64,000 nt of DNA from Pseudofrankia saprophytica (lineage in GTDB: Bacteria > Actinomycetota > Actinomycetes > Frankiales > Frankiaceae), in NCBI RefSeq assembly GCF_000235425.2, contig NZ_KI912266.1, positions 460,065 through 524,064 of the forward strand, written 5' to 3'. The position numbers were made by a program, and so were the translations under genes. A model generated the notes under the pieces. It saw only the letters and a list, made by a program, of their open reading frames with translations, did no database searches and had not been told where the DNA came from. This document shows positions 26,390 through 36,257 of the stretch, piece after piece (the first letter of the stretch is position 1; each line of letters starts with the position of its first letter).

Positions 26390-27340
26390 ATGCCAGCGAT
26401 AGAGATTTCGGGATTGCGCAAGACGTATGACGGGCGGGCCGTCGTCCATGATCTCGATCTGACCATCGAGGCCGGAGAGTGCTTCGCGCTGCTGGGGCCC
26501 AACGGGGCGGGCAAGACGACCACCGTCGAGATCCTCGAAGGGTTCCGCTCCAGGGACGGCGGCGGCGTCACCGTGCTCGGCCGCGATCCCGCCAGCGCGA
26601 ACCGGGGCTGGCGCTCACGGATCGGCGTCGTCGCGCAGACCACCGGCGCGGCGCTCGACCTCAGCGTCGCCGAGGCCGTCCGCCATTTCGCCGCGTACCA
26701 CGCGTCGCCGCGGCCCGCCGACGAGCTGATCGAGGCCGTCGGTCTCAGTGACAAGGCGAACACCCGGATCGTCAACCTGTCCGGCGGTCAGCGCCGCCGG
26801 CTCGACGTCGCGCTCGGCGTGCAGGGCCGTCCGGAGCTGCTCTTCCTGGACGAGCCGACGACCGGCCTCGACCCCCAGGGCCGCCGGCAGCTGTGGGAGC
26901 TGGTCACGAAGCTGCGCGCCGACGGGACGACGATCCTGCTCACCACCCACTACCTGGACGAGGCGGCGCGGCTGTCCGACCGGGTCGGGGTGATCGCGCA
27001 CGGGCGGCTGCTCGAGGTCGCGCCGACGGCCGAGTTCGGCGGCGAGCTACGCGACGGCGCGACCGTCCGCTGGCGCACCGGCGATCTGGTCCACGAGGTC
27101 ACCACCCGGACCCCGACGGCGGTCGTCCGCCAGCTGCTGGCCGAGACGCCCGGCGGCGATGAGATCGAGGACCTGGAGATCCGCCGCCCCACCCTCGAGG
27201 ACATCTACCTCGAGCTGCTGAGCGCCGCCGACGGCGAGACCCCGCGACCGGCCGAACCCGCCCAGCCAGCCGAGCCCGACCCGACCTCCGAACCCGACCT
27301 GCCGCACCAGCCGCGCGTCACCACCAGGAGTGGGTCATGA
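26390..27340 (+). CDS. ABC exporter ATP-binding protein (DrrA/CcmA-like)
   Basis: A 316-residue ATPase with Walker A GPNGAGKTT (near residue 36), Q-loop VVAQTTG, signature NLSGGQRRRLDVAL, Walker B LLFLDEPTTGLDP and switch His in LTTHYLDEA. The extra C-terminal domain and Pro/Glu-rich tail are typical of antibiotic or lipid exporters of the DrrA group. It overlaps its permease gene by four bases (ATGA). The substrate is unknown. The palindrome upstream and the two-component system downstream suggest regulated expression in response to stress or drug. Confidence 0.9.
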   Translation: MPAIEISGLRKTYDGRAVVHDLDLTIEAGECFALLGPNGAGKTTTVEILEGFRSRDGGGVTVLGRDPASANRGWRSRIGVVAQTTGAALDLSVAEAVRHFAAYHASPRPADELIEAVGLSDKANTRIVNLSGGQRRRLDVALGVQGRPELLFLDEPTTGLDPQGRRQLWELVTKLRADGTTILLTTHYLDEAARLSDRVGVIAHGRLLEVAPTAEFGGELRDGATVRWRTGDLVHEVTTRTPTAVVRQLLAETPGGDEIEDLEIRRPTLEDIYLELLSAADGETPRPAEPAQPAEPDPTSEPDLPHQPRVTTRSGS

Positions 27341-28188
27341 CCACCACCACTACCACCGCCACCGAACCCGTCCTCGCCCGCGGCCCGGTCGCGGCACCCC
27401 CGAGCGCGGCGCGGATCGCCCGGGCGCGGGCCGCGCTCGAGCTTCGGCTCTACCTGCGCGCTCGCCAGGCGCTGGTCTTCTCCTTCTTCTACCCGATCAT
27501 CATGCTGGTGATCTTCGGGTCGATCGACATGGGCGGCGACGTCGCGGGCGGCGTCACCTACGTCCAGTACTTCACCGCCGGCATCGCCGCGACCGGCATC
27601 ATCCTCAACACGTTCCAGCAGCTGGGCATCCGGATCGCAGGCGAGCGAGACGCCGGCGAGCTGGCCCGGCTGCAGGCGCTCGGCACGCCGGCGATCTCCT
27701 ACCTGGCCGGCAAGGCGGCCCAGGTGCTGGTGACGACCGTCTCCCAGCTGGCCCTGCTGGTCGTGGTGGCACGCTTCGCCTTCGACGTCCCGTTCCCCGT
27801 GGACGCCGCCCACTGGCTGACGTTCGGCTGGGTGACGCTGCTGGGCACGCTGGCCGGGACGGCGCTCGGCTTCGCCGTGTCGCTGCTGCCGAAATCAGCG
27901 AAGAACGCGGACACGATCATCGTGCCGATCGCGCTCGTGCTGCAGTTCTTCTCCGGAGTCTTCTTCGTCTACAGCGACCTGCCCGGCTGGATGCAGACGA
28001 TCGCGAGCATCTTCCCGCTGAAGTGGCTGACACAGGGGATGCGCTCGGTGTTCCTGCCCGACGCCGCCGCGAGCGCAGAGGTGGCCGGTGGCTGGGAGCA
28101 CGGCCGGACGGCTCTCATCCTCGCCGCCTGGGTCGTCGTCGGCATCATCGTCTGCGCCCGTCGCTTCCGCTGGCGCCGCGTCTCCTAA
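27337..28188 (+). CDS. ABC-2 type transporter permease
   Basis: A 283-residue permease with about six transmembrane helices (for example LVFSFFYPIIMLVIFGSIDM and IIVPIALVLQFFSGVFFVY) and a Thr-rich N-terminus (MTTTTTTATE). It pairs with the ATPase encoded upstream. ATG 27337 lies within the ATPase stop codon overlap. The gene is followed directly by a strong hairpin. Confidence 0.9.
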   Translation: MTTTTTTATEPVLARGPVAAPPSAARIARARAALELRLYLRARQALVFSFFYPIIMLVIFGSIDMGGDVAGGVTYVQYFTAGIAATGIILNTFQQLGIRIAGERDAGELARLQALGTPAISYLAGKAAQVLVTTVSQLALLVVVARFAFDVPFPVDAAHWLTFGWVTLLGTLAGTALGFAVSLLPKSAKNADTIIVPIALVLQFFSGVFFVYSDLPGWMQTIASIFPLKWLTQGMRSVFLPDAAASAEVAGGWEHGRTALILAAWVVVGIIVCARRFRWRRVS

Positions 28189-28195
28189 GGGCCAA

Positions 28196-28227
28196 GGGTG
28201 CGCGAAAATGCTCTTCTTCGCGCACCC
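28196..28227 (+). terminator. Strong hairpin after the ABC permease gene
   Basis: GGGTGCGCGAA (28196-28206) and TTCGCGCACCC (28217-28227) form a perfect 11-bp stem around a 10-base loop, eight bases after the permease stop. It separates the exporter operon from the two-component genes. Confidence 0.75.
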
Positions 28228-28260
28228 GGCGGCCTCTGTCCCCAGAGTCGTTAGACCATC

Positions 28261-28299
28261 TGTCGTGGCGCAATGGGTCCTGTCGTGGCGCAGTGGGTC
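28261..28299. promoter_or_regulatory. Tandem 20-bp direct repeats before the sensor kinase
   Basis: TGTCGTGGCGCARTGGGTC occurs at 28261-28279 and 28281-28299, differing at one base. The 20-bp period (about two helical turns) puts both on one DNA face, as in binding sites for response-regulator dimers. The kinase start is 18 bases downstream. Confidence 0.5.
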
Positions 28300-28316
28300 G
28301 AGGCGGAGGTTCACAG

Positions 28317-29669
<1,353 letters not shown>

Positions 29670-29691
29670 CGCCACAGGCACCTGCACCACC

Positions 29692-29720
29692 GGCACAGGC
29701 ACAGGCACAGGCACAGGCAC
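29692..29720. repeat. GGCACA tandem tract between kinase and regulator genes
   Basis: Nearly five tandem copies of GGCACA fill the short gap before the response regulator start. Copy number could alter the spacing between the kinase stop and the regulator's ribosome site. Confidence 0.75.
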
Positions 29721-29742
29721 CCGGATGGAAGCGGAGATCGTG

Positions 29743-30399
29743 ATGACGGGCGAGGAGCAGGCGACGATCGGGGTCCTCGTCGCCGACGACCACCCGGTGG
29801 TGCGGTCGGGACTGGTCGGGATGCTCGCCAGCCAGCCCGGCCTGCGGATCGTCGGCACCGCCGCCGACGGCGAGCAGGCCGTCGCCCAGACCGGGGAGCT
29901 GCTGCCCGACGTAGTGCTCATGGATCTACGGATGCCGCGCCTGGACGGCGTGGCGGCCATCGAGCGGATCAGCGCGAGCCATCCGCGCGTCGCGGTGCTC
30001 GTGCTGACCACCTACGACGGCGACGCGGACATCGTCCGCGCCGTCGCGGCCGGCGCCGCCGGCTACCTGCTCAAGGACGCCCCGCTCGACACGCTCGCCG
30101 AGGCGATCCGCGCGGCGGCGCGCGGCGAGACCGTGCTCGCCCCGCCCGTCGCCGCCCGGCTGGCCTCCCGCCTGCGCGCGCCGGAGCCGGTCACCCTGAC
30201 GCGCCGCGAGACCGAGGTGCTCGCGGCGGTCGCCCGCGGCGGCACCAACGCCGAGATCGCCCGCGAGCTGTTCATCGGCGAGGCCACCGTCAAGACCCAC
30301 CTGCTGCGGATCTTCGCCAAGCTCCAGGTCGACGACCGCACCCGCGCCGTCACCATCGCCCTCGAACGCGGCCTCCTCCCACCCATCACGCCGAGCTGA
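29743..30399 (+). CDS. LuxR/NarL-family response regulator
   Basis: A 218-residue regulator. The receiver begins IGVLVADDHPVVRSGL, has the phosphorylation site VVLMDLRMPRLDG, LTTY and the lysine in YLLKDAP. The C-terminal LuxR helix-turn-helix reads LTRRETEVLAAVARGGTNAEI and then ATVKTHLLRIFAKL. ATG 29743 has GGAG eleven bases upstream; ATG 29725 is an alternative. It is the partner of the preceding kinase. The 3' ends of this gene and the convergent MmyB-type gene overlap by 14 bases. Confidence 0.92.
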   Translation: MTGEEQATIGVLVADDHPVVRSGLVGMLASQPGLRIVGTAADGEQAVAQTGELLPDVVLMDLRMPRLDGVAAIERISASHPRVAVLVLTTYDGDADIVRAVAAGAAGYLLKDAPLDTLAEAIRAAARGETVLAPPVAARLASRLRAPEPVTLTRRETEVLAAVARGGTNAEIARELFIGEATVKTHLLRIFAKLQVDDRTRAVTIALERGLLPPITPS

Positions 30400-31366
30400 C
30401 CGGCCGGGCCCCGAGCTCGGCGGTGGACGCGCCGGGTCGCGGGTCCCAGGTGGAAAGCAGACCGAGCTTCTCCGCCGTGGGCGACCCGGCGAGCGCCGTG
30501 TACAGGATGAGGTTCTGGCCCGGGTCCTGCGGGAGCACTAGTGACTGGTAGCGCAGATCCATATCGCCGACGAGATCATGGTGGACGGTCTTCGCCCCGT
30601 GGGTGTGCTGGAAGAGCGCGTGGTCGGCCCACCACCGCGCGAAATCGCCGGAACGTACGGTGAGCTCACCGACGAGATCGTTCAGCGCCGGGTCGTCGAC
30701 CCGCTGTCCCGCCGCCCGGCGAAGAATCGCCACCATCTGCGCGGCCACGGTCTCCCAGCGCGGGTACACGGCGCGCGCCCGGGGGTCCAGAAATGTCCAG
30801 CGAGCCATGTTCCGTTCCCGCACGGGCATGGCCGCGAAGTCGTCGAAGAGGATCGCGCCCATCCGGTTGATCGCCAGCACCTCCAGCAGTGGGCCGTGCA
30901 GGATCGCCGGTACGGGATCGAGTGCGTCGACCATGGCGCGGACCGCGGCGGACGCTTTGGGCCGTGCCTGCCCGGCCACACCGCCCGCGGCGCGGCCAGC
31001 GCCATCGACACCGCCGACGCCGCGGGCGCCGAAATCCGCACCGCCCGGGTGAGCGGTCTCGGGCATCGAGCGCCGCGGGCGGGCGAGCAGGCGCAGGTGG
31101 TCGCGTTCCAGGCCGTCGAGTCGCAGCGCCGCCGAGAGGGCGTCGAGTACCTGGTCGGAGACGTTGCGGGCACGGCCCTGCTCCAGCCGGGTGTAGTAGT
31201 CGACGCTGACCCCGGCGAGGATCGCGACCTCCTCGCGGCGCAGCCCCGGCACCCGGCGGCCGTCGTGCCGCCAGGGAAGCCCGACGTCCGCGGGGCTGAG
31301 CCGAGCGCGTCGCGAACGTAGGAAGTCCCGCAGCTCAGCCGATCGGTCCATCGCCTCCAGAGCCAT
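30386..31366 (-). CDS. Helix-turn-helix regulator with MmyB-like ligand-binding domain
   Basis: A 326-residue protein: XRE-type helix-turn-helix in residues about 10-90 (GLRREEVAILAGVSVDYYTRLEQGR) and a C-terminal MmyB-like domain (about 135-300) with the family signature AMPVRERNMARWTFLDPRAR and RYQSLVLPQDPGQ. The MmyB fold is PAS-like and binds fatty-acid-like ligands in studied members. Such regulators often control a divergent enzyme gene; here the divergent gene encodes a VOC-family protein. ATG 31366 or ATG 31351 may be the start. Confidence 0.88.
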   Translation of the reverse strand: MALEAMDRSAELRDFLRSRRARLSPADVGLPWRHDGRRVPGLRREEVAILAGVSVDYYTRLEQGRARNVSDQVLDALSAALRLDGLERDHLRLLARPRRSMPETAHPGGADFGARGVGGVDGAGRAAGGVAGQARPKASAAVRAMVDALDPVPAILHGPLLEVLAINRMGAILFDDFAAMPVRERNMARWTFLDPRARAVYPRWETVAAQMVAILRRAAGQRVDDPALNDLVGELTVRSGDFARWWADHALFQHTHGAKTVHHDLVGDMDLRYQSLVLPQDPGQNLILYTALAGSPTAEKLGLLSTWDPRPGASTAELGARPVSSA

Positions 31367-31556
31367 CCCGCGAGTATCCGCGCGGCCGTGGCCACGGCGG
31401 AAGACGGAACCTGGTACGGCCAGAACCAGGTTCAGCGGACCCCGCCCGAGCAGGGCCGGTCAGCGTGGGGCGGACGGTTGTCCCGCCGGTGTTGACTTCG
31501 AACGACCCGGACCACCGCCTCGGCTCACCGAGAGCCGCCGTTCCCAGGAGCCCGCA

Positions 31557-32024
31557 ATGCCGATGCCCCCGCATCCGCCGAAGAACACCTCGAGCCCTTT
31601 CGCCTCGGTCACCGGACACCACGTCGGTGTCCGCGTCCCGGACTACGAGGCCGCAAAGCGCTGGTACACCGAGAAGCTCGACTTCAGGGTCCTACGGGAA
31701 TGGCCATACGGAGAACTGCTGCTGGCCTATCTGAGCCCGGCCGCGGATGACGACTTCCATCTCGAGCTGCTCGGCGGGCCGGTGCCGAATCCGAACCCCG
31801 TCCTCGACGACCTGGCGGTCAGTCTGGAATACGGCGGATACCAGCATCTGTGCCTTCATGTCGACAACGTCGACCGGGCCCGGGCGGAGCTCGCCGCCCG
31901 AGGGGTCGACCTGATCGGGGAACCGTTCGAGATCGAGGCCATCAGCCGGCGGCTCGCCTTCCTGCGCGACCCCTGGGGCAACATGATCGAACTCTCCGAG
32001 ACACTGCCCGGCGCCGGCAGCTGA
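31557..32024 (+). CDS. VOC-family (glyoxalase/dioxygenase-like) protein
   Basis: A 155-residue single-module VOC protein with two beta-alpha-beta-beta-beta units: TGHHVGVRVPDYEAAKRWY at the start, FHLELLGG in the middle, HLCLHVDNVDRARAEL, and DPWGNMIELSE at the end. Metal ligands expected in the family are His (GHH), Glu (HLELL), His (HLCLHV) and Glu (IELSE), all present. A glyoxalase, dioxygenase or resistance role cannot be told from sequence. ATG 31557 has AGGAG upstream. Confidence 0.85.
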   Translation: MPMPPHPPKNTSSPFASVTGHHVGVRVPDYEAAKRWYTEKLDFRVLREWPYGELLLAYLSPAADDDFHLELLGGPVPNPNPVLDDLAVSLEYGGYQHLCLHVDNVDRARAELAARGVDLIGEPFEIEAISRRLAFLRDPWGNMIELSETLPGAGS

Positions 32025-32142
32025 CCGGACCCGTCGCCGGTCGCCGCCTGGCCGTCCCGCGTGCCGCTCCGGGCGGCCGCTCCAGGTGGCCGGCCCGACC
32101 GTCCCGGTGGCAGCGCACGGCCGGCCCCTAGGATCACGCATC

Positions 32143-33114
32143 GTGTCCGGGGAAGGGGGCGGGTTGACTACTGACATCAGGACGCCGCGACCGGTCCGCG
32201 ACCTGCGGTTCGTCGTGGTCGGCTCGTACCACGCCGACTGCCTGATCGGCACCCCGCGTCTCCCGGACTGGGGCGACGACCTGCGCCCCGAGTCGGTCCG
32301 GACGGTCCCGGGCGGCAAGGGCCTAAACCAGGCCGTCGCCCTCGCCCGTACTGGCGCCCGTGTCTCGGCCGTCGGGGTGCTCGGCGTAGACCCGGTCGGA
32401 TCGTCGCTGCTCGCGACGCTCGCCGCCGAGGGCATCGACGTGACCACGATCGCCCAGCACCCGACCGTGCCGACCCCCATCTGTCTCGTGTTCACCGCCC
32501 CCGACGGCCGGAACGCCTTCGTCTGGCGCGTCCCGGACGAGTACGCCGTCACGTCCGAGGTCATCGCCCGGGCGGAGCAGGCCATTCGCGGCGCCGACGC
32601 CGTCCTGCTCACCTTCGAGACTCCCGAGGCGATCTCCCCCGTCGCCGGGATCGCCCGGGCCGTGGGCGCCCTGGTCATCGTCAACCCCGCGCCGCGACCC
32701 GCCGATCGCCAGCAGTTCGACGCCGTGCGGTGGGATCTCGTCGACGTCCTCATCCCGAACGAGCTTGAGGCGCGCGCCCTCCTGCCCGACGGCCACCCGG
32801 CCCGCGACGGTCCCGCCGAGAACCTGGCCGAAGCCGTCGGCCGGATGCTCGCCGTCCCACTGGTCTGCGTCACCCTCGCCGAACGCGGCTGCGCGGTCTA
32901 CGACGGCGCGACGACCCGCGCTTACCCGGCGCATCCCACGGAGGTCATCGACACGACCGGCGCCAGCGACGCCTTCACCGCGGTCTTCTCCGCCCACCAC
33001 GTCGCAAGGGCGACCCAGGCCGACACCGTCTACCGGGCACAGTCGGCCGCCGCCCTGACCATCACCCGCCCCGGCGCCTACGACGCCCTGCCCGCCCGGG
33101 CCGACCTCTCCTGA
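32143..33114 (+). CDS. PfkB-family carbohydrate kinase (ribokinase-like)
   Basis: A 323-residue kinase with the PfkB signature 1 region VPGGKGLNQAVALARTGA and signature 2 DTTGASDAFTAVFSA carrying the catalytic Asp and anion hole. Ribokinase is the closest recognised type, but the substrate could be another furanose or nucleoside. GTG 32143 sits eight bases after TAGGAT, a good -10 hexamer, suggesting a leaderless transcript. A TTG at 32164 with a ribosome site (GGAAGGGGG) is the alternative. It is convergent with the DJ-1-type gene at 33123, eight bases between stops. Confidence 0.87.
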   Translation: MSGEGGGLTTDIRTPRPVRDLRFVVVGSYHADCLIGTPRLPDWGDDLRPESVRTVPGGKGLNQAVALARTGARVSAVGVLGVDPVGSSLLATLAAEGIDVTTIAQHPTVPTPICLVFTAPDGRNAFVWRVPDEYAVTSEVIARAEQAIRGADAVLLTFETPEAISPVAGIARAVGALVIVNPAPRPADRQQFDAVRWDLVDVLIPNELEARALLPDGHPARDGPAENLAEAVGRMLAVPLVCVTLAERGCAVYDGATTRAYPAHPTEVIDTTGASDAFTAVFSAHHVARATQADTVYRAQSAAALTITRPGAYDALPARADLS

Positions 33115-33122
33115 CCGCTGGG

Positions 33123-33812
33123 TCAGGGACGGCCCGCGAGGACCTCGATGACCTTTTCGGCGACCCCGGTGGCGCTGGCCGGGTTCTGCCCGGTGACCAG
33201 TCGGCCGTCGACGACGACCTGCGCCGCGAAGTTGGGGGCGCCGAGGTGCTTGGCGCCGAGGTCCTCCAGCCTGCTCTGCAGCAGGAACGGAACGGTGTCG
33301 GCGAGGCCGACCGCGTGCTCCTCGTCGTTGGTGAACGCGGCGAGGCTCTTTCCCTCGACGAGGGGGCGGCCGTTGGAAAGGGTGATGTTGACCAGTCCGG
33401 CCGGGCCGTGGCAGACCGCGGCGATGACGCCCTCGTTGTCCTCGTAGATGCGACGGGCGAGCTCCGCCAGGTCGGTGTCGCCGGGGAAGTCCCACATGGT
33501 GCCGTGGCCGCCCGCGTAGAGGATCGCGTCGTACGCCGCCGGGTCGAGCTGGTCGGGGGTCGGGGTCGCGCGCAGCTTGGCGGCGATGTCGGGGTCCGTG
33601 AGGAACCTCCGCTGGGTCGGGTCGTCGGGCTTCACGCCGTCTCGGGGCGGCTCGCCGCCGGCGGTGCTGACGAGGTCGACCTCGTAGCCGTGCGCCCGGA
33701 ACACCTGCCACGGGTCCGCGGCCTCGGAGACGTAGAAACCGGTACCGCGCCCGGTCGCACCCAGGTCGCTGTGGCTGGTGAGGGCGATCAGGATTCGCTT
33801 GTTCGGAGCCAT
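33123..33812 (-). CDS. DJ-1/PfpI superfamily protein, Hsp31-like
   Basis: A 229-residue type-1 glutamine-amidotransferase-like protein. The nucleophile elbow is IAAVCHGPAGLVN (Cys-His), with TGFYVSEAADPW (family Glu) at the start and LYAGGHGTMWDFPGD in the middle. These features match Hsp31/glyoxalase III-like members that act on methylglyoxal or glycated molecules, or as chaperones. ATG 33812 starts the conserved segment. Two 16-bp direct repeats lie just upstream. It is a tandem paralog of the next gene (shared TGFxxxEAAxPW, AVCHGPAGL and VVTGQNPASA). Confidence 0.85.
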   Translation of the reverse strand: MAPNKRILIALTSHSDLGATGRGTGFYVSEAADPWQVFRAHGYEVDLVSTAGGEPPRDGVKPDDPTQRRFLTDPDIAAKLRATPTPDQLDPAAYDAILYAGGHGTMWDFPGDTDLAELARRIYEDNEGVIAAVCHGPAGLVNITLSNGRPLVEGKSLAAFTNDEEHAVGLADTVPFLLQSRLEDLGAKHLGAPNFAAQVVVDGRLVTGQNPASATGVAEKVIEVLAGRP

Positions 33813-33831
33813 CGTCGGCAGCCTCTCCGTG

Positions 33832-33865
33832 TCGTCCTGAAGATCTGGGTCGTGCTGAAGATCTG
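33832..33865. repeat. Two 16-bp direct repeats upstream of a DJ-1 gene
   Basis: TCGTSCTGAAGATCTG at 33832-33847 and 33850-33865, period 18, just upstream of ATG 33812 on the minus strand. Possible operator half-sites. Confidence 0.5.
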
Positions 33866-33900
33866 TCGGGGCCGACGGTAGGTGCGGGAGCAGGTGCCGT

Positions 33901-34653
33901 CTAATGTGCGCCAAGGCCCGGGCCATAAGATTTTTTATGGCTGGCGGCATCGGCGACAAGCTGCATGGTGATCCGGGCGGCTTCGGGGGCGCTCGCCGGG
34001 TTCTGGCCGGTGACGACCCTCGAGTCGACCACCACCCGAGGGGCGTAGCTACGGCCGGACTCGTAGTGCGCCCCCAGCGCGGTCAGCGCATCGGGAAGCA
34101 GCAGCGGGACGACGCCGATCATGCTGGCCTTGCGCTCCTCGTCGTGGCTGAAGCCGGTGACCCGCAGACCTCGCACAAGCGGGGTTCCGTCGTCGCGCCG
34201 AGCAGGGAGCAACCCCGCCGGCCCGTGGCAGACGGCGTTCACGACGCCACCCGCGGTCCAGACCGCCGCGACCAGCGCACCGAGGGCCGGGTTGTCCGGC
34301 ATGTCCCACATGGCGGCGTATCCGCCGGCGAGGAAGACCGCCGCGTAGTCCGCCGGATCGACCTCGCTCACCGCCGGAGTGCCGTCCAGCGCGTCGCGGA
34401 CGTCCTGGGAGCCGAGAAAGAGGCGTTGCACCGGGTCGCTGTGGTCGACTCCGTCGGCCTGTGGGCGGCCGCCGAGGATGCTCGCGATGTCGACCTGGTA
34501 GCCGGCGGCGCTCGCCTCCCACCAGGGATACGCGGCCTCTGGCAGCCAGAAACCCGTGGCCCGGCCGGTGTTCCCCAGCCGGGTCCAGCTGCTGACGACG
34601 ATCAGGACCCGTGGTGGTCCGGAGCTGCGGATCATGCTCATCCCCTCGATCAT
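33901..34653 (-). CDS. DJ-1/PfpI superfamily protein, Hsp31-like (paralog)
   Basis: A 250-residue paralog of the downstream gene, with Cys nucleophile in VNAVCHGPAGLLP, Glu in TGFWLPEAAYPWW and FLAGGYAAMWDMPDNP. ATG 34653 has an excellent GGGAGGGAG site; two further ATGs follow within 18 bases. It is divergent from the LysR gene, the usual layout for a LysR target. Substrate unknown. Confidence 0.85.
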   Translation of the reverse strand: MIEGMSMIRSSGPPRVLIVVSSWTRLGNTGRATGFWLPEAAYPWWEASAAGYQVDIASILGGRPQADGVDHSDPVQRLFLGSQDVRDALDGTPAVSEVDPADYAAVFLAGGYAAMWDMPDNPALGALVAAVWTAGGVVNAVCHGPAGLLPARRDDGTPLVRGLRVTGFSHDEERKASMIGVVPLLLPDALTALGAHYESGRSYAPRVVVDSRVVTGQNPASAPEAARITMQLVADAASHKKSYGPGLGAH

Positions 34654-35047
34654 GCTCCCTCCCGCCGAGTCTCGCAGGCCGAGGCGGGTCGGTCCGCCGG
34701 CGCGCGCCGCGGGTGGCCGCCGTGAGCGTTCACCGGCCGGTACCGCGCGGCGCAGCGGCAACACACCGCCGCATGCCTTCCGAACGCGCCGTATTGCGCT
34801 GACAATCCGAAGAAAACAACGAAGTGTCCGGAACCACCTTGTCCGCGGCCCGAGGGAGCGCACAGTGGCCCGTGATCGGAAGTGGTGATAATTGACCGGT
34901 GCCGGGTGAACAACGACCTGGCCCGGCGGCTTTTCGCCCGGAAGCACGGCCGCGCCGAAATCCGCCCGCGCCCGGGAGATACCGGTGACCGCGCAACGAA
35001 GAGGAACGGCACGAGCCTGAAACACACTCCGACCGCTGGGGGAAGAC
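34654..35047. other. Divergent promoter region between DJ-1 paralog and LysR gene
   Basis: About 395 bases. The segment 34790-34840 (GACAATCCGAAGAAAACAAC) and 34875-34900 (TGATAATTGACC) are AT-rich for this genome and probably hold the promoters. LysR boxes (T-N11-A) are too loose to assign by eye. Confidence 0.5.
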
Positions 35048-35959
35048 GTGCAGCAGAGGCCCGACCTTGACCTTCTCCGCACCTTTCTCGCCGTCTACCG
35101 GTCCGGCGGGCTCACCCGCGCCGCGCGGGAGCTCGGGCTCAGCCAGCCCGCGGTGACCGGTCAGGTCAAGGCCCTGGAAACCGCCATCGGCCGTCCGCTG
35201 TTCGACCGCACCAGCCGGGGCGTGCTGCCCACCGGAGACGCGGAACGGCTGGCGACCGAGATCGCCAACCACGTCGACGCGCTGGAGCAGGTGATCGTCG
35301 CGCGCATCACGGGCGACGGTGGGCCGCTGAGCCGGGTGGTGCATCTCGGCGGGCCGCCGGAGCTGACCTCGGCGCGGGTACTGCCCTCCCTGGCCGACCT
35401 GGTCCGCCAGGGCCTGCGCATCCAGGTGACGCTCGGGACGGCGGAGAACCTGCTGGAAGGCCTGACCGAGGGCCACCAGGACATCGTCATCAGCAGCGTG
35501 TACAGCCGCGACCGGCGGCTGCAGGTGACCGCCCTGTGCGACGAGGACCTCGTCCTGGTCGGCACCGACGACTGGGCCCGCCTGCTCACCCCGGAGCGGT
35601 TCTCCCAGTGGGGGGCCGTCGCGCTGCAGGACGTCGCCGTGGTCACCGGCTCCAGCGGCGACTCACTGCTGCACCAGTACTGTTCGCTCGCCTTCGGGGT
35701 GCTGCCCCGGCTGCGGGTGGTCGTGACCGTCGACGACCTGCGCGGGGTGATCTCCACGCTGCTGGCGGGGGCCGGGGTGGGAGTCGTGCCGCGCTACCTG
35801 ATCGCCGACCATCTCGCCGACGGATCCCTGCGGGAGCTGCACACCCCGGAGATCCCGCCCATCAACACCCTGTTCCTCGCGGTCCGCGCCGGATCGTTGA
35901 CCCAGCCTCACCTGGCTGAGGTGCACACCCGGCTGCTGCTGCAGGCCCGGCTGTGGTGA
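35048..35959 (+). CDS. LysR-family transcriptional regulator
   Basis: A 303-residue LysR protein: N-terminal winged helix-turn-helix (DLLRTFLAVYRSGGLTRAAR, LSQPAVTGQVKALE) and a C-terminal substrate-binding domain (from about residue 95). GTG 35048 has GGGGGAAG upstream. It faces away from the DJ-1 gene at 34653 and reads into the cupin-DJ-1-HAD-MFS cluster, so either could be its target. The inducer is unknown. Confidence 0.9.
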   Translation: MQQRPDLDLLRTFLAVYRSGGLTRAARELGLSQPAVTGQVKALETAIGRPLFDRTSRGVLPTGDAERLATEIANHVDALEQVIVARITGDGGPLSRVVHLGGPPELTSARVLPSLADLVRQGLRIQVTLGTAENLLEGLTEGHQDIVISSVYSRDRRLQVTALCDEDLVLVGTDDWARLLTPERFSQWGAVALQDVAVVTGSSGDSLLHQYCSLAFGVLPRLRVVVTVDDLRGVISTLLAGAGVGVVPRYLIADHLADGSLRELHTPEIPPINTLFLAVRAGSLTQPHLAEVHTRLLLQARLW

Positions 35960-35965
35960 CGGCCC

Positions 35966-36016
35966 GGCCGTACTGACGGGCGGGCCGCACTGACGGGCAG
36001 GCCGTACTGACACGTC
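35966..36016. repeat. Three 17-bp tandem repeats after the LysR gene
   Basis: Units begin at 35966, 35983 and 36000 with the core GGCCGYACTGAC (then GGGCR in the first two). Regular 17-bp spacing right after a regulator stop and about 240 bases before the next gene. Confidence 0.65.
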
Positions 36017-36060
36017 GGCGATGCCGATGGGCCAGCGATGCCAACGGGCCGGGCCCACGG

Positions 36061-36077
36061 CGGCGAAGGCTTCGCCG
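36061..36077 (+). terminator. Short hairpin after LysR gene
   Basis: CGGCGAAG-G-CTTCGCCG, an 8-bp perfect dyad about 100 bases past the LysR stop. Weak terminator candidate; it could instead be a protein site. Confidence 0.35.
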
Positions 36078-36115
36078 TGTCGTGTCGGCTATCCGTCACC
36101 GCTGTCGGCTACTAA

Positions 36116-36136
36116 TCATCGCCATCGCCGCGATGA
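36116..36136. promoter_or_regulatory. Inverted repeat upstream of the cupin gene
   Basis: TCATCGC (36116-36122) and GCGATGA (36130-36136) with a 7-base spacer, 122 bases before the cupin ATG in an AT-richer stretch. A candidate LysR-type operator. Confidence 0.4.
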
Positions 36137-36257
36137 TGACGCGGCGCCAATTCGTTATTGGCCGGGACGCGATTCCCGTGGCAGCATGCTGCCCGAGGCG
36201 ATCACCTCCCGACACCTCCACGAATTGCGGGCCGATAGTAAATCGGAGTAGTGCGTG

